Origin: Saccoglossus kowalevskii
Lineage: Eukaryota; Hemichordata; Enteropneusta; Harrimaniidae
Direction: 5' to 3'
DNA length: 35,397 nt
NCBI RefSeq assembly: GCF_000003605.2
Contig: NW_003120423.1
Span: 303,124 to 338,520 of the forward strand
Below, in pieces: positions 34,156 to 35,397 of the stretch (positions are counted from its first letter, which is position 1; every line of letters begins with the position of its first letter). A model generated the notes under the pieces. The model was not told the origin of the DNA. It saw nothing but the letters and a program-made list of their open reading frames with translations, and did not search any database. The position numbers and the translations under genes were made by a program.

Positions 34156-34670
34156 TACCTCACAGACAGACATGATGGGTTTCTTCACACTCAGATAGGT
34201 TCCCACATACTCTGATGGGTTCCCAAATATTTGGATGGGTTTCCACATTTCTAACGAGTTTCTTCAGATAGGTTTTTACACACTCTGATGAGTTCACATA
34301 TATTCTGATGGGTTCCCACATATTCTAATGAGTTTCCTCAGATGGATTTCCACATACTCTGATGGGTTCCCACATATTCTAATGAGTTTCCTCAGATGGA
34401 TTTCCACATACTCTGATGGGTTCCCACATGTTCTAACGAGTTTCCTCAGATAGATTTCCAAATACTCTGATGGGTTCCCATATATTCTGATGGGTTTCCA
34501 CATACTCTGATGGATTCCCACATACTCTGATGGGTTCCCAAATATTTGGATGGGTTCCCACATATTCTAATGAGTTTCTTCAGATGGATTTCCACATACT
34601 CTGATGGGTTCCCACATATTCTAACGAGTTTCCTCAGATAGATTTCCAAATACTCTGATGGATTCTCATA
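34156..34670. repeat. 54-bp higher-order tandem repeats
   Basis: The unit, starting TTCTAAYGAGTTTCYTCAGA and then ending in the 20-bp motif, recurs with a 54-bp period at 34323, 34377 and 34431 and again at 34565 and 34619. Because 54 is a multiple of three, the minus strand encodes an 18-residue repeat here (RKLIRICGNPSEYVEIHL). Between the blocks the simple 20-bp unit continues. Confidence 0.85.
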
Positions 34671-35397
34671 TACTCTGATGGGTTCACAAATATTTTGATG
34701 GGTTCCCACATACTCTGATGGATTCTCATACACTCTGATGGATTCTCATATACTCTGATGGGTTCCCACATACTCTGATGGATTCCCATATATTCTGATG
34801 GGTTCCCACATACTCTGATGGATTCTCATATACTCTGATGGGTTTCCACATACTCTGATGGATTCTCATATATTCTGATGGGTTTCCACATACTCTGATG
34901 GATTCCCATATATTCTGATGGGTTCCCACATATTCTAACGAGTTTCCTCAGATAGATTTCCAAATACTCTGATGGATTCTCATATACTCTGATGGGTTTC
35001 CACATACTCTGATGGGTTTCCACATACTCTGATGGATTCCCATATATTCTGATGTGTTCCCACATACTCTGATGGATTCTCATATACTCTGATGGGTTTC
35101 CACATACTCTGATGGGTTTCCACATACTCTGATGGATTCCCATATAATCTGATGGGTTACCACATACTCTGATGGATTCCCATATACTCTCTGATGGGTT
35201 CCCACATACTCTGATGGATTTTCATATACTCTGATGGGTTTCCACATACTCTGGTGGATTCTCATATACTCTGATGGGTTCACAAATATTTGGATGGGTT
35301 CTCATATACTCTGATGGGTTTCCACATACTCTGATGGGTTTCCACATACTCTGATGGATTCCCACATATTCTAACGAGTTTCCTCAGATAGATTTCC
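34671..35397. repeat. 20-bp minisatellite, runs off the window
   Basis: The basic unit is TTCCCACATACTCTGATGGG with variants (GATTCTCATATACTCTGATG and others). Groups of five units recur with a 100-bp period (34974 and 35074). The TTCTAACGAG marker unit returns at 34933 and 35369. The array continues past the right edge, so its full length is unknown. On the minus strand the unit lacks stop codons in every frame and generates overlapping frames of 67-105 codons with NPSEY and THQSMW motifs. I regard these as by-products. Confidence 0.92.

Noticed and set aside
34063-35283. Series of minus-strand frames with NPSEY repeats as separate protein genes
   Set aside because: They are overlapping readings of one minisatellite in different frames. 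None exceeds 105 codons and there is no independent sign of coding.

Overview
The window looks like AT-rich (about two-thirds A+T by eye) nuclear DNA from an animal, probably a marine invertebrate. The reasons are long non-coding stretches, dense small palindromic transposon remnants, minisatellite arrays, homopolymer runs, and the absence of long open frames or operon structure. No frame carries a protein family I can name. Apart from frames through the 622-base gap, the longest are 105 to 119 codons and look like chance or repeat-driven openings. No tRNA, rRNA, snRNA or conserved microRNA was recognised. I cannot name the species.

Layout. Bases 1-470 are richer in CpG and carry a palindromic E-box, like the edge of a promoter. 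Bases 471-5400 are mostly unique sequence. Bases 5401-7465 hold a 43-bp duplication, a small palindromic element, a 102-bp tandem array rich in octamer (ATTTGCAT) sites, an LTR-like fossil block and another TACTGTA-ended element. Bases 7466-19750 are mostly unique, with two CTCF-like sites, a (TA)n run, several local duplications and two weak candidate exons on opposite strands. Bases 19754-23892 are rich in TACTGTA-ended miniature elements around the assembly gap at 22139-22760. Bases 26356-27178 hold three adjacent repeats, ending in a clean Harbinger-like MITE with TAA target duplications. Bases 27540-29700 are CpG-richer and promoter-like. Bases 30096-32978 carry two more miniature elements. 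Bases 33590-35397 are a large 20-bp minisatellite with higher-order structure that runs off the window end; a possible coding end on the minus strand lies beside it.

No genes can be shown to work together here. The window is best read as intergenic or intronic sequence. The strongest observations are the repeat systems: the two TACTGTA-ended foldback families, the Harbinger-like MITE, the octamer array, and the minisatellite whose minus-strand repeat unit is open in all three frames.
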